Below are positions 34,201 through 46,665 of a stretch of 64,000 nt of DNA, in pieces (positions within the stretch are counted from its first letter, which is position 1; each line of letters starts with the position of its first letter). The stretch is from Mikania micrantha (taxonomy: Eukaryota; Streptophyta; Magnoliopsida; Asterales; Asteraceae), in NCBI GenBank assembly GCA_009363875.1, contig CM018685.1, forward strand, positions 64,336,593 to 64,400,592, given 5' to 3'. Position numbers and translations under genes: made by a program. The notes below the pieces were generated by a model, which saw only the letters and a program-made list of their open reading frames with translations, was not told the DNA's origin and did no database searches.

Positions 34201-34410
34201 GATGTCCGGACGAGATAGGGTAAGATACTTTTGAGCCCCCACAATCTAGCGATACTTGACTGGGTTGTCAAAGGGAGCTATCACCAATTTCAAGATTGGT
34301 TGTGGTAGTGATGGTAGTAGGCTTGGGTTTGGCGGTAGAAAGTCCCGCTCGAGTAAGGAGCTCCGGGACATACTTCCGCTGAGATAACAGATTACCATTA
34401 CTATGTGACC

Positions 34411-34870
34411 TCAACACCCAAAAAGTATGTAATCATCATTCATCCCCATATCCTGAATAGCAAAGGTGGAGCTGAGACTCTGCACAATGTGATCAATGGC
34501 CCGTAGATTACTTCCTGTCAGGATAATTTCATCGACATAGACAAGCATATATAACAACGTACTTCGGTCGGCATAGATAAAAAGATAAGGGTCAGTTTTG
34601 GAGCCCTTGAAGCCAATAGAGAGTAAGGCAGTGGAGAGCTGGTGAAACCAAGCTCGCGGTGCCTGCATGAGACCATACAACGACTTATGAAGAAGGCATA
34701 CATGATCCGGTTTTTGTGGGTCAACAAAACCGGGTGGCTGCTGTAAATAGACTGTTTCCTGAAGATCACCATGCAAAATTGCATTTTGCACATTCAACTG
34801 ATGTAGAGGCCATTTTTGTGTAACAGCCAAGGATGGTGGGTTCAGTAGAGAGTGTTTGGGCTCGGTGTGA
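34411..34870 (-). pseudogene. Reverse transcriptase fragment of copia element 1
   Basis: The frame covers L-D/N-V-Q-N-A-I-L-H-G-D-L, C-L-L-H-K-S-L-Y-G-L and the active site, which reads Y-V-D-E instead of Y-V-D-D, a catalytic loss. The frame leaves copia similarity after A-I-Q-D-M-G, where the element is truncated. Confidence 0.85.
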
Positions 34871-34891
34871 AAAGAAGCTGGTGTGTATTTG

Positions 34892-35604
34892 TCAGATTTT
34901 TTTTGGGTTTGGCCGAAGGTTAGGAGGTCTGGTTGAAGGTCGGTTTGAGAAGCAGAGGTGACAGTTGGGGGTGGTGGTTGGAGCAGTTGTAAGGTGCATG
35001 GTTGGTTTGAGAAGGGATGGGGCTGATGGATAAGATGGGAAAGGCGGGGCCACAGGGATAGTGTCTGGTATGGTTGTAGTATGCAGTGTGTAAATTATGG
35101 GCTGAGTGCGAGGGCCAGGCTGTTTATGTCGACGTTGGTAGGTGCATAGAGGAGTGGGAGTATGTGATTGAGCTGGTAAGTCATTGGGAAAGGAGGAGAA
35201 ATAGGGATCAGGGATTGTTTGGAGTGTAAGAAAGGAGGGGAGCTGAAAAGGGAAGAATTGTTCGTGAAACTGGACATGTTGAGCAATGTAAACTCGATTG
35301 GAAGTAGGGCTAACGCACCTATAGCCATGATGGGATGGACTACATCCAAGAAACACACAAGGAGTGGATCAAAAATCCATCTTGTGTTTGTTGGAGGGAC
35401 GAAGGTGGGGAAGCATTGACATCCAAAAATTCGGAGAAAGGAAAAATTTGGTTGATGGTGAAAAACTTGTTCAAAAGGAGAGACAGAAGGATTGGTGCGA
35501 GAGAGCCGATTTATGAGATAAACAGTAGCTTCAAAAGCAAAGTGCCAGAAAAGTTTTAGAACATTTGATTGGGCGAGTAGAGTAAGGCCAGTTTCAACGA
35601 CATG
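34892..35604 (-). pseudogene. Integrase C-terminal half of copia element 1
   Basis: H-V-V-E-T-G-L-T-L-L, F-A-F-E-A-T-V-Y-L-I-N-R and F-G-C-Q-C-F-P are typical of copia integrase, followed by a Pro-rich linker to RT. There are two reading frames, so at least one frameshift. Confidence 0.85.
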
Positions 35605-37746
35605 TTGGACTAATCTTGTAATTATCAAATAGTTTAAGTGTTAAAGTTAGATTTAGTTTTAATTATTTTGGATTTATTTTATTGAGTTTTTTAAAGTTTA
35701 AAGTTGGATTAGATTAAATTAGTGGGCAGTGTTTTTAGGGATAAAGTTTTGGTTTTTTGTGTCTTTGTTTTAGTATAAATAGAGTTAAAGGTTTTAGGTT
35801 AAATTGTACCAAAGTTAATACTCCATAAAATATTGTGAGTTTCCAATTCGTATACCTAATATTTGTCTTTGAGTTCTGATCAAGAGGGCAGCAGGCTTTT
35901 AATTGGTATCAGAGCCTGAGAGCTCGATCAAGATATCACCGGCGATAGGGAAGATAACCGCAACAATGGTTCGACAAATTTACGAGACTGATTTGTTCGC
36001 TCAGGGACTTGCGATCGGAAAAAGTAATCAACGACGGGTCTCGGTGTAATCGTCAACCAAGAGTGTTGACGGGAGGAGAAACCACAATCAAGTACGTGAA
36101 CCAGGCGAAGATTGAAGGCTCGGTCAAAGACGACGACTTGTTCTAGGACAATTCGAAGAGTCGTCTCAAGCAGTTGGGCTTCAATCATTGAAGGCTTGCT
36201 CCAGGTAATTGAAATCACATATTTGTTTGCGTGTTGACACTGAATTCGAAGAAGAAAAACACAGTCCCTATTTCTGCGTTAAAACTAAATCACGACTCTG
36301 AGTGAATCGAACAGCTCTGCGTGTGGGGATAAAGAGGAGACTTGTGTGGGAAAAGGAGTAATTGAACCTGTGTGGGAGTAATCAAACCTGTGTGGGAGTA
36401 ATCAAACCTATGTGGGATATTTGAGTGCAATTAGAACCTGTGTGGGAGGTACTAGAAACTTTGTGGGAATTTAAATCCTGTGTGGGCTGAGTTGCTATTA
36501 TGGCAGAAGGTGCAATTGTACCGGCTAGAGAACAATCAAGCATCTCTTCAATGTCCAAAGTTAACATCCACAAACTATACAAACATGGGCAATTTTGGTT
36601 GAATCGATCTTGCAAGCGAACGGGTTACATGAAGCCATTGATCCGATAACCAGAGTAACAGTAGACCAAAAGAAAAAGTTTACCACACGAGCTTTTATTC
36701 TTTAATCCTTACTAGAAGATATATTGCTACAAGTAGCAAAACATTCCGAGGCTAGAGACGTATGGGAGTCAATTAGGGTTCGGTTTCTAGGAGCGGATCG
36801 GGTACAAAAGGCAAGACTTCGAACTCTTAGAACCGAATTGGAGAGGCTTCACATGGGAGAAAGTGAGTCGATAGATGAATTTTCGGGAAAGATATTGGCG
36901 CAAGTAGCAAAGTTTAAAGACCTTGGTTCATCAATCGAAGAAGAGGTTGTGGTGAGAAGGTTGCTTAGTGCGGTTCCTACAAAATTCATGCCAATTGTCG
37001 TTGCGATCGAGCAATTTGCTGATGTTGATGATATGCTTTTTGAGGAAGCTCTGGGTTGGTTAAAAGCCTATGAGGAGAGAGTTAAAGTGTATAATGTTAA
37101 TGATCAAGAAAAATTATTGCTTTCTAAAACTGATGAACAAGAGAAGAAAGAAAGTCTTGTTGTGAAAGTTGTGAACGAGGGTGCTCAAGTCAAAGCAATA
37201 GTGGAAGGGGTATAGGTCGTGGTAGAGGACGAGGTCGGTTTCGACCCAATGAAGACCGAGGTGAAAGAGGTGCAAATAGAGATAAAAGCTACATTTGATG
37301 TTACAATTGTCAAGAGTATGGTCACTATGCGTAGGAGTGTCCAAAGTCAAAGCCAAAGGAAGAAGAAGCCAATTTCATTCAAAATAATAATGTTAGGCCA
37401 GCACTATTGTGATCAAGGAATGAGCATTACAAGATTAGGGAGGTGATTGTTGGACTAATCTTGTAATTATCAAATAGGTAAAAGGTTAAAGTTAGATTTA
37501 GTTTTAATTTTTTTGGATTTATTTTATTGAGTTTTTTAAAGTTTAAAGTTGGATTAGATTAAATTAGTGGTTTGTTTTTTTTAGGGATAAAGTTTTGGTT
37601 TTTTGTGTCTTTGTTTTAGTATAAATAGAGGTAAAGGTTTTAGGTTAAATTGTACCAAAGTTAATACTCAATAAAATATTGTGAGTTTCCAATTCGTATA
37701 CCTAATATTTGTCTTTGAGTTCTGATCGAGAGTGCAGCAGGCTTTT
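35605..37746 (+). mobile_element. Gag-only LTR retrotransposon (TR-GAG-like, copia-type)
   Basis: LTRs of about 296-297 bp (35605-35900 and 37450-37746) share a start near TGTTGGACTAATC and an end near GCAGCAGGCTTTT. The primer site TGGTATCAGAGCC lies at 35904-35916. ACATG flanks both ends (35600-35604, 37747-37751); the exact LTR edge is ambiguous by two bases because TG is shared with the duplication. The interior encodes only a gag and has no pol, matching the known class of gag-only terminal-repeat elements. It inserted into the integrase of copia element 1. Confidence 0.92.
36500..37443 (+). pseudogene. Copia-type gag of the gag-only element
   Basis: The start is ATG 36500. A frameshift and a TAA (about 36703) precede a clean 163-codon stretch at 36724-37215 with the gag helices (A-R-D-V-W-E-S-I, R-L-H-M-G-E-S-E-S-I-D-E-F, V-V-R-R-L-L-S-A-V-P). 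A Gly-Arg-rich segment follows, then a C-Y-N-C...G-H-Y-A...E-C-P knuckle flanked by TGA and TAG. Gag would assemble the particle and bind RNA, but this copy is disabled. Confidence 0.85.
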
Positions 37747-38640
37747 ACATGTCGATGGCGTCGTTCAACGAAGCCATTCTGTTGACTGGTGTGTGGACAC
37801 CATAGGCGGTGAATGATCCCAAGGGAAGAGAAAAAAGTAGAAAGGTTGCGAAATTCCCCACCCCGATCTGTTTGAACTGTTTTTAATTTAGTGTTTAACT
37901 GACGTTCAGCCATAACAAGAAAGTGTTTGAAAGTTTCATACATAGCAGATTTACATGTTAAAGGAAAGAACCACATAAACCTAGAATAATTATCAACACA
38001 CAATAAAAAATAATGGTGACCATCAAAAGAAGTAACTAGAGCAGGGCCCCGCATATCACAAAATATTAAATCCAAAATATTCTTACGTTTATAAGTAGAT
38101 GGTAACAAATGAAGTTTGGATGATTTTCCAATGGAACAAGAGTTACAAAGTGGATTCAAACTATTATTTAAACAAGTAAATGATATATAGATAACATAGA
38201 AAACAAAAGTTGATGATGCGTCCGAGTCGATGATGCCAAGTTGTTGGATAGACCTTTGTGGAAGAAAACATGACTTTAGAATCTGATTGAACACGAGGAA
38301 GACGAAAAGAGTATAGGCCATGAGTGCTTGGACCCGTGAGGAGGGTAATATGTGTAGACTTGTCCTTCACAGCAAAAAAAGTTGAGTAAAATTCAAAGAA
38401 TACATTATTATCAAGACAAAAAATTTGAACAAAAAGTAGATTTTTTTTTTTTATAATTTTGAAGGACATGTAAGATGCTGGATAAAGAAAAGGGTTTGTT
38501 GGGTGAGTAAAATTGAAACTGCCAAGATGAAGTATGGGAAGTGCCTTAGCATCACCAACATAAAGATTATCCTCCCCATGATAGGGTTCAAAAGTTTCGG
38601 AGCTCGAGAGATCTGGTGCAACATGATTTGTGGACCCCAT
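37747..38640 (-). pseudogene. Protease end, pre-integrase and integrase core of copia element 1
   Basis: Minus-strand frames show a degenerate protease site (M-G-S-T-N-H where D-T/S-G is usual), a Leu-rich pre-integrase segment, and the integrase core with F-C-D-M-R-G, V-D-N-Y-S-R-F-M-W, Q-T-D-R-G-G-E-F and Q-Q-N-G-F-V-E-R-R-H-R-H. Frameshifts lie before the last motif and in the pre-integrase region. Confidence 0.85.
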
Positions 38641-38892
38641 GTCAGGAAGCCTGAGGAAGATGATTGTGAACGGAAGTCTGCATAGTTAGCTGATGGATGC
38701 CTTCCCCCAATAGTAGAAAGATCATGATTAGGGCATTGAGAGGGAACGTGGCTTATGCCACTCTTGATGCATGTTGCATAAATTGTGTTCCGAGTTGAAG
38801 CCCAACTGAATTGGCTTCAGTTACCACCCCCTTGTGATCAATTTCCTTGGTTCTGACCGGTGTTGTGGTAGTTGTTGCGTCCCCATCCATGA

Positions 38893-39387
38893 ATTTAGGG
38901 CTGTCATAACTGGTCTCGCACGACCTGTTAAGACACGACACGTTAAGACACGTAACACGAAATAGCTAGACACAAACACATCACGAAAACTTATTGTGTC
39001 TGTTTTTCCAAAAACGAACATGACCCTTTAAAAACATGTAAACACGAAAGGACACGTAAGGAATTTGTTCACAGTTAAAACTATAAATGACCCGTTAAAG
39101 AACTTGTTAAAGACTTGTTAAAGAACCTGTTAAGGAACCCGTTAAGGAACTAGGGTTAGAATATTAGAAGTTTTTAAGAGGTATTCGTTTACCTACCTAT
39201 TTTATTATATTATTTATTTTTAATTTTTAATTTTAAACAGGTCTTAACAAGTCTTAACGGGTATTAATGTGTCCTAACAGGTCTTAAAGTGTCGCCCTGT
39301 TCTAGACACGAAACATGTTAAGAGTAAATACGAAACATGTTAAAGTTGTGTCGTGTTAGCGTGTCCGTGTCTGAAATTGCCAACCCT
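38893..39387. mobile_element. hAT-type MITE rich in GACACG/CGTGTC words
   Basis: The ends AGGGCTGTCA and, reversed, AGGGTTGGCA are weak inverted repeats. ATCCATGA (38885-38892) and ATCCACGA (39388-39395) form an 8-bp duplication with one mismatch. It interrupts the Gly/Arg-rich end of gag in copia element 1. The interior is AT-rich with GACACGTTAAG-type inverted words. Confidence 0.75.
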
Positions 39388-39505
39388 ATCCACGACCACG
39401 GTTGTTACTAGATATGTTTGTGTAAAAAGCCTGAGAAGCTGGCATTGATTGTGTAGGCTGGAGTTGAAGTCCAAGTTGACCCATAAGTTGTTGAAGGGCT
39501 TACTG

Positions 39506-40388
39506 GTTGGAATAGGTTCAATTGGTGAAGCCTACAATAATAATTTTGTTTGTGTGGTCATTCATGGTTTTATATTCATCAGAGGCATCCTCTCTACTTT
39601 TGCAAATCTAGCATTACAAACCAATGGTCTAATTTTTTAAAGGATGGTACAAAATTGCAAAACAATAATGGGAAATGGTTTAATAGTACTATAGTAGAAA
39701 ATATTATATCTACATATAAATCAGATGCTGGAAATGTTTTTTTCAGAAGTGGGTCAACAGCAGGGAAATGGTTGTCAGTTGTGTATAGGCCATCAGCTAG
39801 AAATAAGATTATGATTTTATATGGTTATGTTCCTTGTGCTCACAAACTTGCTAAAGTGTGCCATATGGGTGCAATTTTTGGCTATTTACTTGTGATTCCA
39901 CTACATGTGCCCCTTTGTTAGTGCGATAAAGTGATGAAGATGAGAATCATTGAAGGATTATTTCTCCTTATCACCTTGGCTTTTTGCATTATCTAATTCT
40001 CAAACCCGAGAAGCTTTCAATAAATGCTTTAAGGTTAGTAGAATACCTCATCTTTTATATTTTGATCTTCTTGAAGAGTTACATTTTCTTTCGATGACCA
40101 TGAGAACCCACTTACGTGGTAAACCCACGGGTCTCCCCAATACACGACTAACCGAGATGAATAGGTGAAGTGTGCTCCAAGCAACCAGGTCGGTGGCCTC
40201 CAAAGAAAATTGCTCTAAGTGGGGATTGAATTTGAGACATATAGGTTGTCTCTCCTCCACCCATGACACCACTTCATTGGAGGTCAGAAGTGTTGCCTTT
40301 TTTTATGACCGTGAGAATCCACTTATGTGGTAAACTACATGGCCCCTCCAAAACCCGACTAACCAAAAGGAATAGGTAAAGCGCGGCC
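39506..40388. other. Spacer with one unrecognised ORF and a duplicated block
   Basis: A plus-strand frame at 39550-39921 (F-F-R-S-G-S-T-A-G-K-W-L-S-V-V-Y-R-P core) is open for 123 codons but unlike anything I know. 40096-40160 and 40302-40371 share a GTGAGAAyCCACTTAyGTGG block in direct orientation about 206 bp apart, perhaps the edges of a small retroposon. Confidence 0.4.
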
Positions 40389-40542
40389 TGTTGAAACGTG
40401 AATCAGAATTGTATTCTCATTAATTCCAAAGGATTACAATAAGATCTATATATAAAACTAGATATTACACTTGACTGCCATCTCTAAATATAAATGACAA
40501 ATATAAACTAAATATTATTATTATTATTATTATTGTCTAACA
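40389..40542 (-). repeat. 3' LTR of copia element 2
   Basis: It is 154 bp with TG...CA ends on the minus strand and an (ATT)n run near its start. It abuts the polypurine tract. The short LTR suits Ale-like copia lineages, but the clade is not proven here. Confidence 0.75.
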
Positions 40543-43500
40543 TTTCCCCGCAAGTTGAGGGCGGGGAACGACCTGCAACTTGGACCTTAACATCAGGAAT
40601 CTTTGTGATGATAGAGGTTTCGTGAAAATGTCTGCGATCTGATCATTAGTAGATATGAACTGAACCTTTAATTTTCCTTGAGCTACCCTTTCTCTCACGA
40701 AATGGAAATCAACCTCCACATGTTTGATACGGGCATGAAAAACGAGATTAGCAGAGAGATAGGTTGCTCCCAGATTATCACACCAAAGAGTTGGTGAGGA
40801 CTGGGAAGTGATGCCAAGTTCATTCAGAAGAGCTTCCAGCCAAGTTAATTCTGCAACGGTGTCAGCAAGGGCTTTGTATTCCGGTTCAGTCGAGGAGCGT
40901 GATACGGTGCGTTGTTTTCTTGCATTCCATGATATGAGATTAGATCCCAAGTAGATGGCATATCCCCAGTGGACCAACGGTCGTCAGGGCGACCTACCCA
41001 GTCAGCATCAGAATATGCTTTAAGAGTTGTGTTCCAAGTAGCATCAGTAAAGGCTTGAAGAGTGAAGAGTGGAACCTGAGTCATGCCGAATGAAGAGACC
41101 AAAATGAGAACTACCTTTAAGGTAACGCAAAATCCTTTTGACTTCGAACCAGTGATTTTTTGTGGGGGCATGCATAAATTGACACACTTTATTCACTGCA
41201 AATGTGATATCAGGTTTTGAGAGAGACGCATATTGGAGGGCGCCAACAACCTGACGATATTGAGTGGGATCTGGTAAAGGAGAACTATCACCGAGAGATA
41301 AATTTTGGGAGCTGCTCATCGGTGAAGGGACTGATTTGCAGTCAGAGAGTCCGGCTTTGGCAAGCAGGTCAGAGATGTACTTTCGTTGAGAGAGAATGAT
41401 GTTTTTGCCATGGGACACAATTTCAATGCCCAAAAAATAATGTAAATTTCCCAGATCTTTAACCGCAAAGGATGAACTCAGTTGAGAGATGACATTGTTG
41501 ATGGCTGGGGTATTATTGCCAGTGACAATGATGTCATCAACATAAACGAGAACATAAACTAATGTGCCCTTTGACTTCATAATGAACAGTGATGGATCTT
41601 TTTTGGAGCCCATAAACCCAATATGATGAAGTGCAGTTGATAAACGATGAAACCAGGCCCGTGGGGCTTGTTTAAGGCCATATAAAGATTTGTGAAGTAG
41701 GCAGACATGATTTGGATGATTTTTGTCAACAAAGCCAGGTGGTTGCCTGAGATTAACAGTTTCTATTAAGTCACCGTGAAGGAAGGCATTTTGAACATCC
41801 AATTGTCTTAGAGACAATTGATTTGTGACAGCAAGGGATAAAATGACTCTAATGGTGGAAGCCTTAATGACTGGAATAAATGTTTCTTGAAAATCAACAC
41901 CAGGTTTTTGGTTAAATCCTTTTGCGACTAGCCGAGCTTTGTGACGAGTGATTTTGCCATTTTGATCCTTCTTAAGGCGGTATACCCACTTTGAATCAAT
42001 GACATTTGTGTTTTTGACACGAGGAACAAGAGACCATGTTCCATTCTTAGAAAGAGCATCAAACTTTTCATGCATGGTTTGACGCCACTCTGGGTACCGG
42101 TTAGCGACGGGAAAGGAGGTGGGTTCAAAAAATGAAGATGAGCTGGTAGATGTGTGATAAGCCGAAGGAGTATAACGAGATGGAGGTTGAAGATTAGGTC
42201 TTAGATTGGCAGGTTGAGATCTGGAAGGTTTAAGAGGTGGAGCAGGAGCTGGAGGAGGCTGTTGAACTGGCTGGGCCTGCATGGCAGGTTCTGGATTGGG
42301 TTGGGGAGCCGGAAGTTGGGTGTCATGAGTAGGGGAAAGGGGCTGGTTGGCCTAGGAAGAAGAAGAGGGCTGATTAGAGTGTGTTGGAGTGATAGATGAA
42401 GGAGAAAAGGCTGAAACAAGTGTAGGAAAAGTGGAATAATAAGGGTCAGTTGAAGGTATCGGATTTGTTGAGACTGGATGAATGAAAGGAAAGAGTTGTT
42501 CATTGAATCGAACATGTCTTGCAATATAAATACGCTCAGTTTGAAGACCAAGACAACAATATCCGTGATGAACAAGGCGGTAACCGAGAAAGACACATGG
42601 AGTAGATCGAAAATCCATTTTGTGTCTATTATAGGGGCGTAGGTAAGGAAAACATTGACAACCAAATACTCGAAGAAACGAATAATTTGGTGGTCGTTTG
42701 AAAATAAGCTCAAAAGGGGATTTGTTGGAACTGGTTCGAGAGGGCATGCGATTTATCAAGTAAACCGCGGTTTCAAAAGCAAAATTCCAAAAACGTGTGG
42801 GAGTGTAAGAATGAGCAAGAAGAGCAAGACCGGTTTCAACAACGTGACGATGACGATGCTCTACAATCCCATTTTGTTCACTTGTGTGAGGACAAGAGCG
42901 TCGATGGAGAATGCCCAGAGAAGTAAAGAATGAGGCAAGGTTACGGAATTCTCCACCCCAATCAGTTTGCACATTTTTAAGTTTAGTGTTAAATTGTCTT
43001 TCAGCAATTCAGCCATAGTAACAAACAATTTAAATGTGGAGTAAGCATCAGATTTAGTAGCAAAAGGATAAAACCACATATATTTTGAATGATGATCAAC
43101 ACATAACATAAAGAACTTATCTCCATTAAATGAAAGTGATGTTAGAAAATTTCCCCAATTGACAAGCATAACATAAAGAAGGAAACAATTTTGTAGAAAC
43201 TGGTAAAGAAAAATTAGAAACAATAGATTGAAAAACACGAGCATGCGGGTGTCCAAGTCTTTGATGCCAAATGAGTGAAGAAGCTTTTGTTGCAGTGAAT
43301 GAAAGATGTGGAAGAGGCTTTAGTTTGGGAAGCTGAAGAGAGTAAAGCCCACCATCACTTGGACCCGCGAGTAGGATAGCACGTGTAGACTCGTCCTTTA
43401 CAACAAAAAAAAGACGAATGAAATTCAAAGAAAACATTGTTATCCGTGCAAAATTGTTGAACAGAGAGTAAATTCTTTTTAATGTCAAGAACATGAAGAA

Positions 43501-44638
43501 TATTGGAAAGATTAAGAGTTTTATTGGGTGAATAAAATTTGGAAGAACCGATGTGAAATATGGGTAAGGGATTACCGTCGCCAACATGTAGAGAGTCAGG
43601 ACCATAATAATATGCTTCAAAATTATCCAAGCTTGCTAAGCCTGGTGTAACATGACTGTTTGAGCTAGTGTCAGGGAACCATGTAGTGGCTGATTGGGAT
43701 CCATGTTCAGAACAGTGAGCAAAATTGGCCTGAGATGGAGTACGAGATGTGGAGCCAGGCTGATTTGGACATTGGGATGGGATGTGTCCAATACCGCAGC
43801 GAGAACAGTGACCATACACTGTGTTTTGGGTGGAGGCCCATGCAAATTGTTGTTGCCGAGATTGCCCAGTGTTGTTGCCTCGATAGTCTTCACGGTTACG
43901 TGTGTTGTTGCTACGAGAGTTGTTAGTACATGAATTTCCACGATAATTCGAGGAAGGTCGATTTGCAAGGAAGGCTTGAGGTAGATTATGAGCAACATTG
44001 ATCGGTTGAAGTTGGTCCCCAAGATGAGATGCTAGCTGATGTAGGGTTTGAAGTTGAGATTGTGGAATAGCAGGCAAGGTTGAAGGTGAAGGCGTGGAAG
44101 AAACTGTGAAGGCGTGATGAACCGGACGAGTCGTACGATTGATCATGTAATCATGATCACTGATGAGGCCATGAAGTTCATTGAAGGCAACTGGTGGAGA
44201 CCGATTGAACAGATTGGTCTTTAACCCATTGTATTCATCACAAAGTCCAGATATAACCAGCATTACCAGGTCTTTATCTTTGATTGGTTCACCAATATTG
44301 GCTAAAGCAGTAGAGTATTCTTGAGCACGCGTGAGATATGCAAGAGGAGTTTCGTCACCTTTCATCTCGATCTTGAGAAGTTGAGTTTTGAGAGTATATT
44401 CACGAGAAGAGTTCGTTGGTGCATAGGCTCTTTCTAGGGCAAGCCAAAGATCTTTGGATGTGGTTCCTTGCACATGTTGAAAAGATGATTCAGAGATGGT
44501 AGATTTAAGAATCATGCGAACGTGTGCATCATTGGAAATCCAATGAAAGTAACTGGGGTTATCAACAGAAGGAATTTCTGTAGTGGCTGGTGTTTTCAGT
44601 AATGGGCATTTGATCGTACCATCAATGTATCCGAACAA
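40543..44638 (-). pseudogene. Gag-pol of copia element 2
   Basis: The pieces are: gag and knuckle C-S-R-C-G-I-G-H-I-P-S-Q-C with a degenerate protease site (44638-43355); pre-integrase W-H-Q-R-L-G-H-P-H (43620-43126); integrase with a V-D-H-H-S-K-Y-M-W region and E-Q-N-G-I-V-E (43256-42352); RT with Y-V-D-D (42282-41044); and RNase H with S-S-T-E-P-E-Y-K-A-L and I-F-T-K-P-L (40977-40537). Frameshifts or stops separate the pieces, including a TAG near 42352 between integrase and RT. RT itself is open for 412 codons. Confidence 0.9.
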
Positions 44639-44917
44639 ATTGTTGGTCCCAAATCTCTACAGTTAAGACAATTTCTTAAAAACGAGTCTTATGTTAGTGT
44701 TTTTGGTATTAGCAACAACTAGTTTGGAAATGTTGGTTGCATCACCATTAGCTCAAATGACTAGGAAAGTGGGTCGGAATGTTAACTAGGAAAGGATTGG
44801 ATCAGAAACTAGCATCGTTAGAAAAATTGGAATGAAAACAACAATCCTACACAAGTAGTTGGGTACTTGGTTATTGATTTCATCCGATCTTGTTAGAGAG
44901 GTGATATGACTCTACTA
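44639..44917. other. Spacer
   Basis: No coding or repeat structure could be supported; it may include remnants of the lost 5' end of copia element 2. Confidence 0.4.
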
Positions 44918-45605
44918 GGGCTGTAAACAAACCGAACGAACTCGAACGAGCTCTTGTTCGTGTTCGTTCGTTTAACCTTTAACTTGTTCGAACGGTTCAT
45001 GAATGCTAACCGAACTAAAATTCTTGTTCGTGTTCGGTCATTAAGGGATTGAACTTGTTCACAAACGGTTTATGAGCACAAACAAACATTATTTAAACAA
45101 TAATAATCAACATTCTTAATGTCAAGTATTAGAGACAATTATTTATATAAATATAAAGTTATATGTTTTATATAAAAATAAAAAATAAATATCATAAAAC
45201 AAAACATAACATAAAAGTAATAGTTGTAAAAGAAATTATCCTAAACTAATGTTTCAAAAGCCTTAGTTTCAAATTTATATGTTTTTAACAAGATATAAAT
45301 TACAAATAACTATATTCAAGCTTAAATATTACGGTATTAAACTAAAAATAAAAGAATTAATAATATACAACACATTTAATGAAAAAATATAATAAATGAA
45401 CATTAACGAACGTAAAGGAACGCCTAACCAAACATTCATGAAAAAAAATAAACGAACACGACTTCTATTCATGTTTGTTCATTTAATTAAACGAAGGAAA
45501 TTTCTTGTTCGTGCCCGGTCAATTATGAAACGAACCAATACAAACAAACTTCCACCCGAACAATTCACGAACTGTTTGCTGAACGTTTAGTTCATTTACA
45601 GTCAT
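44918..45605. mobile_element. hAT-like MITE of the GAACGAAC family, copy 1
   Basis: The left end CTGTAAACAAACCGAACG and the reversed right end CTGTAAATGAACTAAACG are imperfect inverted repeats. Sub-terminal regions are dense in GTTCG/CGAAC on both sides and the middle is AT-rich. It is the same family as 61755-62264. No clear target duplication was found. Confidence 0.75.
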
Positions 45606-45630
45606 AGGCTCTAGTTTGTATGTTAGTTTA

Positions 45631-46665
45631 CGCTTTACATTGCACATGATAAAAAGAGTGTACCTGGTCTCTTTTGCATAGGGGTTAGAGAGGGGCCGAA
45701 TCGTTTTGTTATTTGATGTACACATTCTTTCCTCACATATTTGTGTAGGAGACTTTTTTTCACGGCTTGAATCCGTGACCTTAAAGTTACAAGCAACAAT
45801 CTTACTACTTACGAGTACACCACACATATTCATATGTTGTAAAATATGAAAAATTACACAGGTTTTTTTTTTCTATAAGATATAATAATTAAAAGTTTGC
45901 AATATTAATCCCTAATTTCATAATTTATTCACTTAAATAATACTTAAAATAACTTTTATTTAAATTATATACGTTTCTGGTGAACTATTATAAATACTTA
46001 TACAAAACCATGCAAGGGTCCTTTTCAGATAATGCCTTGTGACATTAATCGTCATTAACAAAATACAGACTTTTCCATAAGAAGACATAAAAAGATCTAT
46101 CATAAGAAACTTGAAAAATGATACAAAAAATAATTAATTAATTATTAACAAAATACGCTTTACATTGCACATGATAAAAAGAGTGTACCTGGTCTCTTTT
46201 GCATAGGGGTTAGAGAGGGGCCGAATCGTTTTGTTATTTGATGTACACATTATTTCCTCACATATTTGTGTAGGAGACTTTTTTTCACGGCTTGAATCCG
46301 TGACCTTAAAGTTACAAGCAACAATCTTATTACTTACGAGTACACCACACATATTCATATGTTGTAAAATATGAAAAATTACACAGGTTGTTTTTTCTAT
46401 AAGATATAATAATTAAAAGTTTGCAATATTAATCCCTAATTTCATAATTTATTCACTTAAATAATACTTAAAATAACTTTTATTTAAATTATATACGTTT
46501 CTAGTGAACTATTATAAATACTTATACAAAACCATGCAAGGGTCCTTTTCAGATAATGCCTTGTGACATTAATCGTCATTAACAAAATACAGACTTTTCC
46601 ATAAGAAGACATAAAAAGATCTATCATAAGAAACTTGAAAAATGATACAAAAAATAATTAATTAT
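45631..46665. repeat. 525-bp head-to-tail tandem duplication
   Basis: The units 45631-46155 and 46156-46665 are nearly identical; the offset is 525 bp. Each holds a GGCTTGAATCCGTGACC segment resembling a tRNA T arm. Mirrored minus-strand ORFs in each unit come from the duplication and are not supported as genes. Confidence 0.92.

Larger units (their letters stand above)
34411..39505 (-). mobile_element. Ty1/copia element 1, decayed, split by two later insertions
   Basis: On the minus strand the order is gag (39505-38640), protease and pre-integrase (38640-38160), integrase core (38160-37747), then after the gag-only element the rest of integrase (35604-34892), and reverse transcriptase (34870-34411). 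It breaks off within RT and has no LTR at either end. The parts join in register across the insertion at 35605-37746 through the ACATG duplication. It is related to copia element 2 at 40389-44638. Confidence 0.88.
40389..44638 (-). mobile_element. Ty1/copia element 2, 5'-truncated
   Basis: On the minus strand it runs gag, protease, integrase, RT, RNase H, polypurine tract (GCGGGGAAA), then a 154-bp 3' LTR at 40389-40542 (TGTTAGACAAT to GTTTCAACA). No 5' LTR follows position 44638; gag begins abruptly, so the 5' end was lost. Confidence 0.9.

Noticed and set aside
45519..46358. Repeated minus-strand ORFs starting M-N-M-C-G-V-L-V-S
   Set aside because: They are the two halves of the 525-bp tandem duplication; the product shows no family and the stretch includes tRNA-like repeat sequence.
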